A stretch of 64,000 nucleotides of DNA from Cyathus striatus (taxonomy: Eukaryota; Basidiomycota; Agaricomycetes; Agaricales; Nidulariaceae). Numbering within the stretch: the first letter of the stretch is position 1; each line of letters starts with the position of its first letter. A model generated the notes under the pieces. The model saw only the letters and a program-made list of their open reading frames with translations. It searched no databases and had not been told where the DNA came from. The position numbers were made by a program, and so were the translations under genes. The stretch covers positions 806,001 through 870,000 of the forward strand of contig JAOVFP010000005.1 of the NCBI GenBank assembly GCA_025738555.1, given 5' to 3'. This document shows, piece by piece, positions 35,375 through 47,438 of the stretch.

Positions 35375-35590
35375 TTAGCCCTCAAAAGTGTCTGGATGGA
35401 TAGGTATCAGGCTATCGTAACGCACGAGAAGGGAACGAACGGTGAACGTTGGCAGCATGATACTGTTCGACAGTGATGAAGACGGAGATGACTTAATGCT
35501 AAGGTTAGGCGCTGGTGGAGTGTGAGCTTGAGGGGACCCTTGATTACTATCGCCAATCATAGTCTCGGTTCCCCATCCGTTTTCGGCCAT
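35375..35590 (-). CDS. Possible small protein or first exon (71 residues)
   Basis: An ATG-initiated frame with a Ser/Pro-rich middle (SIKSSPSSSLS) and a hydrophobic-basic end (FTVRSLLVRYDSLIPIHP). Divergent upstream of the membrane protein gene. No homology is recognisable and no strong donor was identified at its end. It may be chance. Confidence 0.25.
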   Translation of the reverse strand: MAENGWGTETMIGDSNQGSPQAHTPPAPNLSIKSSPSSSLSNSIMLPTFTVRSLLVRYDSLIPIHPDTFEG

Positions 35591-38500
35591 TCGTCCTAAA
35601 AAGGACTTCTGACCGCAAACGTCTGGGATGTCACCAACTTGTCACCCTCAGTAAAAACGAAAAGTCATGCGCGGCATGCTTCTGTCACTGCCATAGTGCT
35701 TTTCATCATACATTAGGCATGTGCGACAGGGTGTGTGAACTTCAAGAAGACAGATAATTGTCAATCATTTGCGCTCATGTATTCGACATGCAAAAGTCAT
35801 GTAAAAATCATGCAGTCGGCATGTGTATGATAACTTGTTTGGATGCACTTAAGCTTTATTTTTCCCCTTTGTTCGGTGATAATAACCTCCGGTGCTGGAC
35901 ACATTCTCAGAATACTTGCAGAATATACTACACTTCTCAAATCTCAATAATAACTTGAATGTTATGCACCATTGAAACTCTAATATGATACAGTGTGGCT
36001 ATATATTAAAATCCTTCTTACATATGCTGATGATGAGCACATTAGTACGATGACACACAATAGACCAATAGATGGTGTGCTCAACAGCGCGGGAATTGGT
36101 GGCACTTCGAAATCTTACCACCCTCTTGCTCCTTGAAATTCATATCTATCCCTCAATCTTTTCACTACTCAGTTCGCTCATTTAGGTTCTTCAAGTTCTT
36201 CTGTTTCCATTTAAACTAGATATACAACTTATATCTTGCATTATAGCGAAGTTTACACCTTCAGGCATTCTCTTTCGCTGTTTGTCACATTCTCCTATGC
36301 TCAGCTCAATATAACTCGTCCTGCATGTTTCTCTCGTGCCAATTTCACCTTATAATGTGTTTTGGGTGCTATCATCTATGCTGAGGCACAGATTATTATA
36401 TTGAAAACGACGTTGAAAGGTGCGTACAGCCGTTTTACCGAAGCTTTTAGATATCGCGAGGGCACAATTACTTGAATGCAAGATTTGATTCTCCATACGA
36501 TATATCAAAGATTCAAATCACTTGGTAAGAATAAGCAGTAATGATAGTAACTATACCAACACGCATAAGCTTAGAGAACTATTAGAGATCTTAAAACTCA
36601 CGAGACGACAGCATAAAATAACTAACTATGTACTAATAGCATCATATTAGAAATAAATAGAAGTATGTATGTTTTAATAATACGTTGAGTACTTAATTAC
36701 ATCAAGGTTTGTACTTTGGTTCACACTGAGGCGAACAAGACAAGTGTTTACTGTACAAACAAATAACCTTTATGTAGGTAGGTAGCCGCTCTTCCTGATC
36801 CAAATGCACCCGCAAGTGTCGACTGCTTCATTCTCCCAGTAACGGACTCCCCAACTCTGACACCCTCTCCCTTTGACCTCCACTGTATGATATGGTAGCT
36901 CTGGCTTTCTCTAAACCCTACCCAGCCCTCTCGTGCAAGCAATGGAGACATGTGAAAGCCGTGAGAGCGAACACCAGCACCAACAATCCAGCTCAAGAAC
37001 CGATGTATACAGTAGACGGAGGTGGTTATTGACTACGGTGTTTTTATTCTTAATCAAGAGCAGGAAAGGTGGGATTCGAATGGGGATCTTTCGTTGAGTG
37101 CAGGAAATTCCAGTTGGGAAGACAACTATTCGTACGTGACATTACTATCCTGCAGTGTCATATTTTACTCTCTCACTTCAAGCTGTTAAGGGAATCGCTA
37201 AAGGACGGTGCCAGCACTTGACCACCTCATCAATTGATTGAAGTGTACACCCTGCAATACTTTGCATACCTCGACGCTCGTAGCACTATACCAAGCTGAG
37301 TTTGTCTCTGGAGTGTTGGCTAATGCTGATAGTAAGTTCTGTTTGGATTCGAGCTTTTTTGCTGATCATCAAGTAATAGGAAGGCAATGTCTTATTACCT
37401 CTTAGTATGCGGAGCCAGGTAGCTATACTAAGTTAGATAGTTACAACCCTGTATTTAAATTACACCTCAACCACAAATGTCGATACCATGCTTGCACCAT
37501 GTCCAAACCATATCTAATATTAGATTTCAGTACTGTGTCACTAGATGAGTTATACATGTCTATAAGATGAGTTATAAATGTCGACAAGATGATTTGGACA
37601 TGTAGCTTTGTTGAGTCACGCGATGAAAGTAGTTAGTATATTAAATACTTAGAATAGCAATTCCAAATATAATCATAAACTTAATATCCCGAGGTGTAGA
37701 TTCAGTAAGTTCGAGGGGCGCAATAATATTCAAGTCCAAATTTAGATCAGATTAAAAATAGAACAAGTTAAACTCGAGCTATTCTCATTCACACATCAAA
37801 GTATTCAAAGTCAAGTTCAGATTCAATTCAGTATCGCGGTATGTATTTCTCGGTATCAAAACGTCTCGTAACTATATCTGATTCTCGTCTTTACACACCC
37901 TGTCAGTGGGAGGGAAGAATGCCTGGCAGTTCCTGCCGTTTCATTCCCTCCTCGCTCATCTATATACAATTACGGATGCATCTAGGTTTCTCTGTTGTTC
38001 TAGCCCAGCCATTGCTGCAACCAATTGCATGCGCACGCGCATGTGTGTCTATGTCACGACGGGCGCCTGTCTGGGCGGCTCGTCGATCTATTTCCATTTT
38101 GGGCGATGCTTATATCATCAAGTACGTGCGGCGCCTCAGTATCGCAACAAAATGCCATCGCTGTGTCGCATACTCATACACTGCTTATCGTTTTCCTCTC
38201 GTGATCTTCGCATAGGCTGCGCGTGGTCTATTGGCTTCGTTCCATGCATAGCTAATGCACGGTCTGCATATTGCAACACAAGTTTCTTGTGGTCTGGGTT
38301 CTTTCTAGGGTCCTGGGTTCTGGCTTCAATCCTGTGCGCATTCTCGGTTGGTCTGTAACTCTGGGAGCGCATCATATTGTATAGTAGGATCGTTAGAGTG
38401 CTAGTAAGTGCAAAATGACTATGGTATTTGAAGGAAAGTGGTATGTATTTGTTTAAAGTGTTTTTAAAACCAGTACTAACACAGAGTTTATATGTTTTAA

Positions 38501-39200
38501 TAGTTTTATTTCATCCCTTGTTTAATTATGGGAGGCGGTGTGGGAACTCAGCCCCTCCCCGCTGTTTCCATTCTCAACACGCTCGGTTACTGGCATCTCG
38601 AAATCGAGATGTAAAGAAAATTTAATTTAAGGTGCGTCATTTACATTTACTAGTGTATCAAGCTTAGATGCTCTGCACATGTCCTATAGATGCTTAGTAG
38701 CTGTACATTGCACTATTAACTAAAGTCATTTGAATGACTCTTAGCTGTTGCTAGGATGTCCTTCAAGAGCCTTATACATGTCCGAAAAAAGTGCTTTCTG
38801 TCATGCACTAGACATGCATGTCATAGACATGATATTACATGATTTTTTGTATTTACTGAGAACGACCTTTGGAGGGGTGTGCATTCCGCGATTACTGGGA
38901 ATTCGGAAGGTCGTTTTTGCATGACTAAGGCCTGAATTGTTCACGTGAGTTACCTCTTTTGGTATATACAGTCATTCATCACATAACACAACACCACCAC
39001 ACAATGAAACACTTCATAGAGTTTTGTTTCTACTTTGACGAAATCAAGCCCAATTTTTTTTGTGTTCTATTCAGGTTACAAATAGCATAAAGCCCATATA
39101 AATTTTATAATTTAATGACCATGAATACAAGATATAAATGTGATGAAAAATAATGAGTTTGTGGAAAAACATCCATTTCAAAAATTACGAGACACATACT
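35591..39200. other. 3.6-kb unassigned, host-like region
   Basis: I see no transposon and no protein I recognise. 37840-38360 is relatively GC- and CpG-rich and carries two overlapping plus-strand frames (124 and 150 residues) with neither showing a clear motif; a decayed or intron-rich host gene is possible. Three 24-bp units of GATGAGTTATACATGTC lie at about 37535-37610. A hairpin AACGACCTT..AAGGTCGTT lies at 38861-38915. Confidence 0.3.
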
Positions 39201-39448
39201 GCAGATTTTACTCATTTCTCCATGTAAAAAAACACTCTGTTTGGTGTTCAGAGAATGAGAGAACATTTTAAGCCAATATTTTATACATATCCAGACCCTG
39301 TTGGCGTGATGTTGAGCAATAAGCTCAGCTACCAGGCTGCCTCATGGCTGGTTGCTGGCTACCTCATGTTGCAGTTATATATATGCAAGAATGAGACAAA
39401 GACATGCCAAATATTGTACCACTCCACTCCATTCCACTCTCATTCACA

Positions 39449-40670
39449 ATGCCTGGATGAGCGAAGTCAAATTCAATGAAGAAACATGCTGAAAGACAAG
39501 CATATGAAGCACTGATGCAGCATGCTATCATTGCTTACAAAGCAGAACTAGAAAAGCTGAAAGGAGTCTGCAGAAAAGGTGCACACAAAATATGTGTTGG
39601 TTTTATGGATCCATATCTTCAGGAGACAGGAAAGATCATCAAATTGGATCATGCAACACTAATAAGGTGTATGAAAGGTGGTAAAGGCCGGGCTGATTGT
39701 GCTGCAGATAGAGAATGGTTGACGAAAGATGAGATACAACTTGTTATAGACCACCTCATTGAATCTGGAAATCAGGGCTTCCCTTTTAGCCATAGAAGGC
39801 TGAAAGAACTCGTTGATGAAATCTTACATGCTCACCTTGGCTCATACTTTCATGATGAAGGTGTAGGTAAATGCTGGACTGAGTGCTTCATTGAGAAGCA
39901 CAGTGATAAACTTAAAACAACCTGGTCAACACCACTTGAATCTAAACGTGGTAATGCTGTTAATGAACATACAAATCATACATGGCAGAAACTGCTCGAA
40001 GAAACAGTAGAGAAGTATAATATACTTCCTGAACATACTTACAGTGTTGATGAAGTTGGGTGCCAGCCATTTGGAGCTGACTGTGAATGTGTTATTGGAG
40101 GAACATGAAGTGGACCACATTATCAAAGATGTGTTGGTAATCGAGAAAACATTACTGTTCTCACCACAATCTGTGCGGATGGGACATCAATTCCCCCTGC
40201 TGTTATATTCAAAGGAAAGGTGTATCAAGTGAAATGGCTACAGAATAATCCAGCAAATGCATTGTAAGTGCATTTATTCAAATAACCAATCATAAGCTCA
40301 TAAATTTACAATAAGTGTTGGGTACTCAGAAAAGGGATGGACTGACAGTGAAATTGGTGTTGAATGGATAAAGCTTTTCCATAAAGCTACCATTGAAAAG
40401 ACAGGAAAAAATACCTGGCAGCTCCTGTTAGTTGATGGACATAATTCCCACTACACCATTGGGTTTTTAAAATTTGCACATACTCACATGATCCTTATTC
40501 TCTGCTATCCATCACACATGACACATATCTATCAGGGATTAGATGTTGTTATTTTTGCAGTGCTAAAGCATCAATTGAGTGAAGAATGTGACAAGTGGCT
40601 TCAAAAACATGCTGGCAAGATCACTAAAGCAAACTTCCTGGAGATATATGGGAACAGTATTTCTTGGTAT
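39449..40670 (+). pseudogene. Pogo-like (Tc1/mariner superfamily) transposase, copy 1
   Basis: The likely start is the ATG at 39449, but the fourth codon (39458-39460) is TGA, a probable CGA change; the open frame resumes at 39476. An N-terminal helix-turn-helix and CENP-B-like DNA-binding region (to about residue 150) precedes the DDE_1 nuclease: first aspartate in SVDEVG (40049), then after a TGA at 40106 an ICADGTSIPPAVIF block, an intron (40266-40320), the second aspartate in VDGHNSH (40434) and the third in YQGLDVVIF (40540). The frame is lost after about 40670. The C-terminal tail is missing. Confidence 0.8.
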
Positions 40671-40719
40671 ATTTACTGCATATTATTAGAATAATATTCA
40701 CTCACTTGCTATTACTTGC

Positions 40720-41410
40720 AGGTGGAGTGAGGGGGAGTGTATGCATGAAGTGCACACCTCACAACTTGATAAAGTCTTCTTCTATCATCTATGGGAGAGT
40801 GAGACGAGTGCCAATGGGGAGGTGGGCTCCCAGTATATACAGAGTTCTTTATCAAGTTGAATAAATTATTAATAACCAATGAAATGCTTATTTTCCAGGT
40901 GTGGTGGGCGGTTAAAACTTGATGAAACCTCTGCACAAGCAGGGTTATGGACCTTGGTAGGCCTACAGAAGATTAAAGAGCAGACAATTTGTAAATTTTG
41001 ATTTTAGTTGTTTCAGAATTATATCAATGAGTTAAAAAGTCAATGTAATTCTTGTGTAATTCTCTTAAGCAATTATTAACATGTACATACCACATCATTG
41101 ATGAATTGGAGTACATGAAGCAATATTATATTCAAGGCAAATATGTCAACCACACCTCAGAGCACTACTATGTGGTTCTTAGATATTAAAAATATTGACA
41201 TTCAATGTGCACAGCCACAATTGAAATTCCAGTTTCTGTAGGGTGATGTAAAGTAAACATACCAAGTCCATCAGCACAGGCACAAATGCAAGGACATACA
41301 CAAATGAAAGCTCTTTCCAGAAGTCTTTCATCTGGGAGCTTATTGCTTTCTCCCCTGTACTCAAAGTCATCTCTAATTCACTTCATATTTTAACCAATAA
41401 CTTATGATTA
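40720..41410. other. Spacer between two pogo-like copies
   Basis: Contains CAACTTGATAAAG (40761) and its mirror CTTTATCAAGTTG (40848), possibly a small foldback inserted into the transposase copy. The rest has no recognisable coding sequence. Confidence 0.35.
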
Positions 41411-41414
41411 AATA

Positions 41415-42757
41415 ATAGGATTGGATATCAGAAAAAGAGCTGGACTGATGGAGAGATTAGTACTGCATGGATCGAAGAATTTGACAAATACACCAAAGGC
41501 AAAGCAAAAGGAAAATACTGGCTACTTCTAGTTGATGGCCATAATTCCCACTACACTATTACCTTCTTGCTATATGCTCACAAGAATACCATCATCGTTC
41601 TATGCTATCCATCTAATGCAACTCACATTTATCAAGGTATTGATGTAGTGATATTCACTTTGCTAAAGCAAGCTTTGGCAGAGGCATGGGATGAGCATTT
41701 TAGATTGACTGGAGAAGAAATCAAATTTTATTACACTCTATGGAAAGGCTCACAACAAGGCACTAACAGAAGATCTTATTAAGACTGCCTTTCAGAAGAC
41801 AGGAGTTTGGCCATATAATTCTGATGCTGTAACAGAGCACATGATGGCACCAAGTAAAGAGACATCCTGTGAAGGAAATCTTCCTATTGCTCCACCAACT
41901 CCTGTACATGTGGTTGCAAAGCTCCTTCATAAAATAAACAGTTTGGAAGCCATTGGTGAGCAGTCATATGATGAGAATGGCTGTGAAGCTCTGTGTACAT
42001 GCACCTGAAAATTGCATGCTGGATTAGCTGAGGCAATGGATGGACTATGAAACACACCTTTGGGAAACCTTTTTAAACCCAAATCTTCCCAACCAGCACC
42101 TCAGTCTCAGGCACTTGGAATCACTCCTTCTTCTTCTGTCAATATTTCAGAGTTTGATTTATTCGAACCAAAAACTGCAAATGAACAACAACTCCTACAC
42201 GCCCTTTGTAGTTTGAGCTGGGAAATTGTTGAGCTCAAATCCCACATTTTACATCTTCAGTCATCCAATCTTCTTAATGAAGCATACTGAAATAGCTTGA
42301 GATTTCAGCTAGCATTTAAGGAGGAGAAGAAGGCAGCAGGAAAGGGTAAGGGCAAGCTTATGGGTGATGGAATGCCAAAGTTGCTATCTGGAGATGATTT
42401 TTATGGGTGTGTTGTTGAGTTCACCAAATGGCAGAAAGAGGAAGCAAACAAGAAGGCACAGGATAGTGAAAAGAAGGAAGCATATAAGAAAGCCATGGCT
42501 GCCTGGAAGGAAGGAGAGTTGGAGAGAAAGAAGATTGTAGATGAACAACAAGAGCAGTGGCAGAAGGCAAAGGAGAGTGCAAAACAGAAGGGACTAAAGT
42601 TTAAAAAGTCTAAACCAAAGCTTGGACCCCTTCCCAAGGCCAAATGCAAGCCAAAATTGAAGACCATGGATGCAGTGGCCTTGGATAATGATGAAGAATG
42701 AATTGATATTGGTGATGGAGATAGTAATGGATCAGAATCTGGAGAATTGGACACATG
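41415..42757 (+). pseudogene. Pogo-like transposase, copy 2 (C-terminal half)
   Basis: Begins after an intron acceptor inside the DDE domain (YQKKSWTDGEIST), with the second aspartate in VDGHNSH and third in YQGIDVVIF at positions corresponding to copy 1 but clearly diverged in sequence. A frameshift near 41735 is followed by AFQKTGVWPYNSDAV (typical of this family), then a Lys/Glu-rich coiled tail (EEANKKAQDSEKKEAYKK..) with three in-frame TGA codons (42006, 42049, 42288). The two copies overlap over about 100 residues, so they are separate truncated insertions and not halves of one gene. Confidence 0.75.
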
Positions 42758-43095
42758 ACCTAGCCAGAGCATTGCCATGTAACATCTTCCCATAATGTCA
42801 AAAATAGGAGTCTGGGAAATTTCATGTAACAAATGAATGTCTCAACTTCTCTTCATAAAAACACTTGTAATACATAAATAACATATATAAGTACAATTTA
42901 GAACAATTTTATTTGCATAAGAATGACATATGATGATTTGGTATGTAAATTTTCGATGTGTTGTAACAAACAGTGGTGGATGACTGTATTACAAACTACA
43001 AACCCCACAAGGTTCAAATCCAATAAGAGCTGCTTTCATTCTTCTTTGGTTCTTTTTCATTTCTTTCTCTCATTCCACTCCTACTTTACAACCTT

Positions 43096-46000
43096 TTATG
43101 ATCTATCATTTTCATTTGGATCATCATCATCATCATCTTCACTATCCTGACTAGTTGAAGTTCCTGAAATTGATGTGTTGTATTTTTCAGCCCAATCAGG
43201 AGTATAACTATCCTTTTGAAAAACAGGTAACCACTGTTCTGCACAGCTCTGTGCCAGCCTTTTACAAATAGATGCTTGTTTGAGTGCATAGGCCATGACT
43301 CCCTCCCCCATACCAGATTCTACATCATTTTTGTAGATTCTTACATTGGTTATATCTCTCCACCAGTTTTCTTTCCATTCATAGTATGCAATAACTCGTC
43401 GCATTTCCTCCCTTAAGATAAGTTTTTCCTCTTGCCATCTTTCCTTTTGTGCACAAGCTTTCGCCCATTCCAGTTTAAGGCTATTATATTCCTCATTATC
43501 CCCTGATGAATTATGTGGCACCAGCCAAATCCATGACATTTCAAATCACCCACTGCTTAGTATATCATCTGGATCTTGTCCAGGTCCTTGAATATCTTCT
43601 TTTCTCAGTTTAAGCAAGTATGATTGCCAGTTTCCATTTGGATCCAGTGAAGATACTGCTTCCCATGCTCTTTGGTAGCAATCAACATGTAGCTGTGCTT
43701 TATTTTTATAGTCTTCATGCAAATCTCTCATATGTGTATTTGGTTTATTTCCAGTACCAGATGTATTTTCCAGCTTAAATTGTCTTACTGTTGAAATTAT
43801 TCAAAGATGACGTCAAATGTAAGCTAATGCATCATTTGCCTGTGCAAGTTGCAGTTTTAATCTGACTGTGCTGCCTTTTTAATTGTTAATGATATAAGTA
43901 AATGTGCTGGAAGTGCTGAAGGAAGATATAAAGAACCAACTCAGTTTCTACTGGCATGTTACTCATATTCTCCTCTGAGTTGGAAGCTAATAGTTCTTTT
44001 ACTTCAGGCATATATATTTGCTGAACTTCTTGCCATTTAGAAATTTTATTAGCAAGAACAACTTGTTTATCATAAAGATCTGCAAGATCTTTTGATACTG
44101 ATGAATGTTTCAGATTTGAAGCCTTAATTTTGAGTAAATGTCTAAATGACAATATGAGATATTTATATTTGTTACATATCAAGACTTACTGTTGTTCTTC
44201 CAGCTCATATCCTATAATTAAAATTTTAGTTATAGTTAGTTTATGCTTGGAAATAATCCCTTTTTCAGTATTTGCTATATCTTCACAAGTTAGTTCTAGT
44301 CTAACATCCTGCAATGTAGTTGCTAACTGATTCTTAGCTTTAATTTAAAATATTAGAATTTACTTACTGCACTCTGGGTCATCATATGGGTTTGGTTTAG
44401 TGTGATACATATTCCATACTATTACTTGTGCTTCCCATTCTGCAGTGATAGAAGTCTCAAATGTAGCATTAAATTTGTCAAATATTTGTTTTTGTTTTTC
44501 ACTCATTATAGTGGCTTCAGCATATTGCTTGATAAAATTATTACAATTAATTCAGTTACATATTACAATTTAAAAGTGAATATACTAATGAAATCCAATG
44601 GTTTTTTGGAAATTCCATGCAATCCATTAGTCATTTAAAACTTCATGATGAGATGCAGGTCCCATTTCACGTGTACTTTGGTGAAGATGATTGCTACTAG
44701 ACTATGTGGTTTCAACTTCCTCTCCACAAGTTTGGCCAGCTCCTGGCAAATATGCTAATGCAAAGTTGCTCCAACATGAATTTCCATGGCCAATGATATG
44801 CCAAGAAGAAACTGCAACATCAATATGCATATCAGAAGGAACTCTCATAGACCCAGGATATGTTTGAATTCATTTCTTCAGATTTTTAGACCATTGACAT
44901 CCAATATCATAAGTAATCACAATCCAAGTGAGTGAAACACCAACAAGTGTTGAGAGTACAATAAAATCAATATTGCTATATCTATTAAAGGTATACCAAT
45001 CCATATAATAGAATATTTAACAAATATTTACTTGCCTTCTCCCTCCTGTAAATCACATGCACCATTGGGCCGAATTAAAGTATGCCTGGAACATATCACA
45101 AGAGCTGTTCCTGTCACAGAATGACCTGGAGCTGAATGAATACCAGCTTGCAGAATTGCATCATGTTGTGAATTACAAGTATTGATCTACTAGAATTATT
45201 AATAAAATATCAAAGGAATCAAATTTATCATACTTCAGGATTTTCAATATAATTTTTAAGATGTTTTTGATAATTTTGTTCTTCAAGATAAGGGCCCCAA
45301 CCTGGCATAAGCTCAATGTCCTGAATGCCATGTTCCTTGCAGCTCAATTTGAAGTTGGCATCAACAGCCCAGTACATTATATACATAAATTTTAAATCTC
45401 CTGATTTTTCCCAGTCTTCAGGAATATTTTTACCAGGATGTGGGCATGCTGGGCATTCAACTGTCAACTCTCCTCTCTTTGTACCTGCTATTCCTTCAGT
45501 ATGTTGACCTCTACCTCCACATTTACACATGAATAAGATTCTCCAAATTCACATGACATGTCGAAATTCATTATAACAGTTCTTTATTTAAAACCCATTA
45601 GTTTATTTTATCTTAACACAAATAATACCTACCTTTTCATCTTCTACTTTGCACTTGTTAGTTTTTTTACAAAGTGTATGATACCAGTCATAAAGAATTG
45701 TCTTTGCTTGCAGTGTAAGTTCATGAAAATCATCAAGACATTCAAAAGTAAACACAGTTTGAGGTTGAACAACGTAATAATTGGGTATATTTGGGGATCA
45801 TTTTTATTTTGCAATCACAGTAGGAGGCTGAAACATAATGTACTCCAGTCACATCAATGACAACCAACTCAACAGTAACATTGGCTGGACTGGAACAATG
45901 TGCTCCCCCATGTCCAAGCTGAATATGAAGTCCAAGGTTCTTAAGACAATCTTTTTCAAATATAACCCATTCCATTTCTAAGAAATAGTAATTTGTAATT

Positions 46001-46470
46001 TAGACATATTATTGAAATTAATAAATTAATATCTTACCTCTATTTAATGTAGTGGTAAATACTCATGTCCTTTTACAACACATTTTTTACATTGTAATAG
46101 GCAACCATGAAAACAATCTTTGCATTTATAATATCCATTTTCTATGTTGCACACTGAGCATTTATCTTTATTTGTATAGTCACTCTTGCCATCATGGCAA
46201 AGGAGCTCATCAAGAAATTCATCTTGATATTTTACCCATTCATTCAATTTTGCCTATATAAATGTTATCAGTTATATTATATTCAGTAATCACAAATGAT
46301 AACAAATAATATTCTTACTGATGTTTTTTGATTATGCTTTTGTGATTTTAAGGGTTCAGGTTGTTGCTCAATTGAAATAGATTCTTCAGCACTAAATTGT
46401 GGTACTTCATTTGGTTGAGATAGATGCTCTGCATCTTGAATTATTATGTCTTTATTTGAGCTCTTTACAC
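43096..46470 (-). pseudogene. KDZ transposase with CxC2-like cysteine cluster
   Basis: Minus strand, many short exons. From 5': a Ser/Asn-rich start (46470-46290, truncated by the satellite element); a cysteine-rich CxC2-like block (46247-46044: CSVCNIENGYYKCKDCFHGC, CKKC) continuing in 45975-45800 (LGLHIQLGHGG, VVIDVTGVHYV); a FHELTLQAKTILYDWYHTL block (45735-45630); KDZ core blocks (45530-45228, CPHPGKNIPEDW; 45180-44660, TYDIGCQWSKNL then GEEVETT); and C-terminal helical blocks (44530-43886, 43870-43546, 43539-43096 ending in an Asp-rich tail). In-frame stops occur (TAG around 44700, TGA at 43555-43557). KDZ elements are DNA transposons expanded in mushroom genomes, where they were reported next to TET/JBP oxygenase genes; none is seen here. 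Confidence 0.82.
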
Positions 46471-47335
46471 TTAGCCATGTGTTCTGTACAGATCCGCGTG
46501 GAATCCGTACAGAATTTTCGGAATCCATGTGGAATCTGCACAGATTTCTTTCATTTTGGCAGAGGTTTTTTTGGGTCTGTACAGATTCTGCACAGATTCT
46601 GAAAATTCCGTATGGATTATGCAGAATTCCTCAGAATTCCGCATTACAGACCTGAAAATTCTGTACAGAATCTGTACAGAATTTTATTATACTTATTTCC
46701 TTGCATGTGACACTCTGCATTAAGCATGACACTAGGTGTTGAGTGTGACACTAGGTGTTGAGTGTGACACTATACATTAAATGTGACACTATGCATTAAG
46801 CATGACACTAAGCATTGAGTGTGACACTAAGTATTGAGTGTGACACGAAGTGTTGAGTGTCACACTATACATTAAACATGACACTATGCATTAAGTGTGA
46901 CACTAAGCATTGAGTGTGACACTATGCATTAAGCGTGACACTATGCATTAAGTGTGACACTATACATTAAACATAACACTATACATTAAGCATGACACTA
47001 AGTATTGAGTGTGACACTATGCATTAAGCATAACACTAAGTGATGAGTGTGACACTCTGCATTAAGTGTGACACTATACATTAAGCATAACACTATGCAT
47101 TAAGTGTGATACTATGCATTGAGAATGATACTATATATTGAGTGTATCATGGATTTTGTATAGTGTGACACTTTTCACCTAGGGTTACACTTGACATGTG
47201 TAACAAGGCAGCAATGCATAAATCCACACAGAATCCATATAGAATAATCACCTCTAATAATAATAATAGCTACTATATAAATTCTGTATGGGTCTGTATG
47301 GATCTGTACAGACCTCTTGGGGGAGTGTAAATTAC
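46471..47335. mobile_element. Satellite-bearing element, copy 2
   Basis: Parallel to 11744-12445. The left side contains CTGTACAGATCCGCGTGGAATCC and repeated CAGATTCTGCACAGATTCTG motifs, with TTTACAC at its margin. The array (46705-47130) uses TGTTGAGTGTGACACTAGG and TGCATTAAGCATGACAC units. It ends CCTCTTGGGGGAGTGTAAATTACTGA. It truncates the KDZ gene on the left and the gypsy integrase on the right. Confidence 0.72.
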
Positions 47336-47438
47336 TGAGTAATATGCTAATACTCTTGAAACACTATATGATCACCTATGATCACATATACATCTACTAG
47401 TACCTCACAGAGATTCATTAGTAAATATATAATAGTAG

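Noticed and set aside
37050..37110. Minus-strand tRNA gene suggested by ATTCGAATCCCACC
   Set aside because: The bases flanking the loop cannot pair as a T-stem and no acceptor or D-arm is found at the proper spacing.
37906..38358. 150-residue plus-strand ORF
   Set aside because: Cys/Ser/Leu-rich translation without a motif, overlapped by an equally open second frame; composition alone explains it.
42401..42832. 143-residue minus-strand ORF opposite the pogo-like tail
   Set aside because: Shadow of the Lys/Glu-rich coding strand; Ser/Phe/Leu composition follows from the complement.
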